Source of the DNA: Phytomonas francai
Taxonomy: Eukaryota > Euglenozoa > Kinetoplastea > Trypanosomatida > Trypanosomatidae
Assembly (NCBI GenBank): GCA_001766655.1
Contig: MJCC01000027.1
Coordinates: 27,353-91,352 of the forward strand
DNA: 64,000 bases
Direction of reading: 5' to 3'
Of this stretch, positions 63,562-64,000 are shown one piece after another. The notes below the pieces were generated by a model. The model did not search any database and had not been told where the DNA came from. It worked only from the letters and a program-made list of their open reading frames with translations. A program made the translations under genes and the position numbers. Each line of letters begins with the position of its first letter. The first letter of the stretch is position 1.

Positions 63562-64000
63562 CTATTGCACAAAACGAACGGCAGTTTGGCTGCGAAGCCA
63601 GAAGAATAACTCTTGTGGGAGTCCTACCCGCTTATCCGGCGCGGTCGTAGCCTTCAAATCGAGGTACGCAAAGGCCGAAAAGGCCTCCGACGACGACTGA
63701 CCCTCGCCAACAGGCGTGAAGCGGCGATGCTGCTGTCGACGCATCACAGCGGTGAGCAGAGTTGCCTGCCTCAGCGCATTCTCAGGAATGGAGAGGTGGG
63801 AGAGGTCCAGCTCGCGGAGCGTCCTGGAGACCTGTTCCACCAGCGCACAGATGGGCCGAACGGGGATAGTGCGGTTTCGCGAGAGATCCAGAACCCTTAA
63901 ACATGGTGCGCACCCTGCACGCAGGACTTTGCACAGGAGCGAGAACGCCCCCTCTGTTTTATGCATGGTGGCCCCGAGGTCGTTCTCCGAGAGGCGCAAG
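63562..64000 (-). CDS. Leucine-rich-repeat protein, C-terminal part (5' end outside window)
   Basis: The frame is open through the right edge, so only the last ~145 residues are visible. They contain leucine-rich-repeat units of the ribonuclease-inhibitor type: LRLSENDLG, LRVLDLSRNRTI and LRELDLSHLSIPENAL, then FAYLDLKATT. LRRs form curved protein-binding surfaces and are common in trypanosomatid cytoskeletal and surface-adjacent proteins. The C-terminus ends SQTAVRFVQ. Moderate GC. The actual start and full domain layout cannot be seen. Confidence 0.75.
   Translation of the reverse strand, partial: LRLSENDLGATMHKTEGAFSLLCKVLRAGCAPCLRVLDLSRNRTIPVRPICALVEQVSRTLRELDLSHLSIPENALRQATLLTAVMRRQQHRRFTPVGEGQSSSEAFSAFAYLDLKATTAPDKRVGLPQELFFWLRSQTAVRFVQ

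Noticed and set aside
1..64000. Transposons, CRISPR arrays, tRNA or rRNA genes
   Set aside because: Looked for and not seen: no reverse transcriptase or transposase-like frames, no regularly spaced repeats, no tRNA cloverleaf recognised by eye.

Overview
This is a eukaryotic nuclear window, most likely from a kinetoplastid or related euglenozoan. Every convincing gene lies on the minus strand across all 64 kb. All are single uninterrupted reading frames, including one of 14.2 kb, and no introns are visible. Most starts are preceded by a pyrimidine tract and an AG on the coding strand, as expected for spliced-leader trans-splicing of a polycistronic transcript. A ribosomal protein gene is present as a tandem pair. 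Many coding regions are extremely GC-rich, while the spacers are AT-rich and full of microsatellites. The lineage is an inference: no spliced-leader RNA gene or taxonomic marker lies in the window.

In order of transcription (right to left): a leucine-rich-repeat protein cut by the right edge; a weak small ORF; a basic protein of unknown role; a WD40 protein with an acidic tail; two almost identical uL29 (RPL35) genes; an unrecognised disordered protein; the SM-family vesicle-fusion protein Sly1; a giant SPRY/RanBP2-finger/HECT ubiquitin ligase interrupted by a 600-N gap; a 4,733-residue protein made of about 33 fibronectin-III-like repeats; MCM10; a PXMP4/PMP24-type peroxisomal (glycosomal) membrane protein; a helical protein; a MATH-BTB protein; an Aurora-like kinase; an RRM protein; a single-span membrane protein; a small Stc1-like zinc-finger protein; phosphatidylinositol synthase; a 904-residue coiled coil; a FYVE-like/F-box-like/protein kinase; and a J-domain protein cut by the left edge.

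The neighbours do not form one pathway. As in other polycistronic units, they are a mixed set covering ubiquitin signalling (HECT ligase, MATH-BTB adaptor), membrane traffic and lipids (Sly1, PI synthase, FYVE kinase, PXMP4), DNA replication and mitosis (MCM10, Aurora-like kinase), translation and RNA (RPL35, RRM) and probable cytoskeleton (FN3 giant, coiled coils).

The most unusual content is the giant FN3-repeat protein. It has no visible signal peptide, and its repeats carry a WGxWS box where class I cytokine receptors carry WSxWS. Also notable are a nested 124-bp fold-back in the longest gene-free stretch (3142-5256), the Aurora-like kinase with DFS instead of DFG, and the RPL35 pair, whose near-identity stops within a base or two of the predicted splice acceptor.
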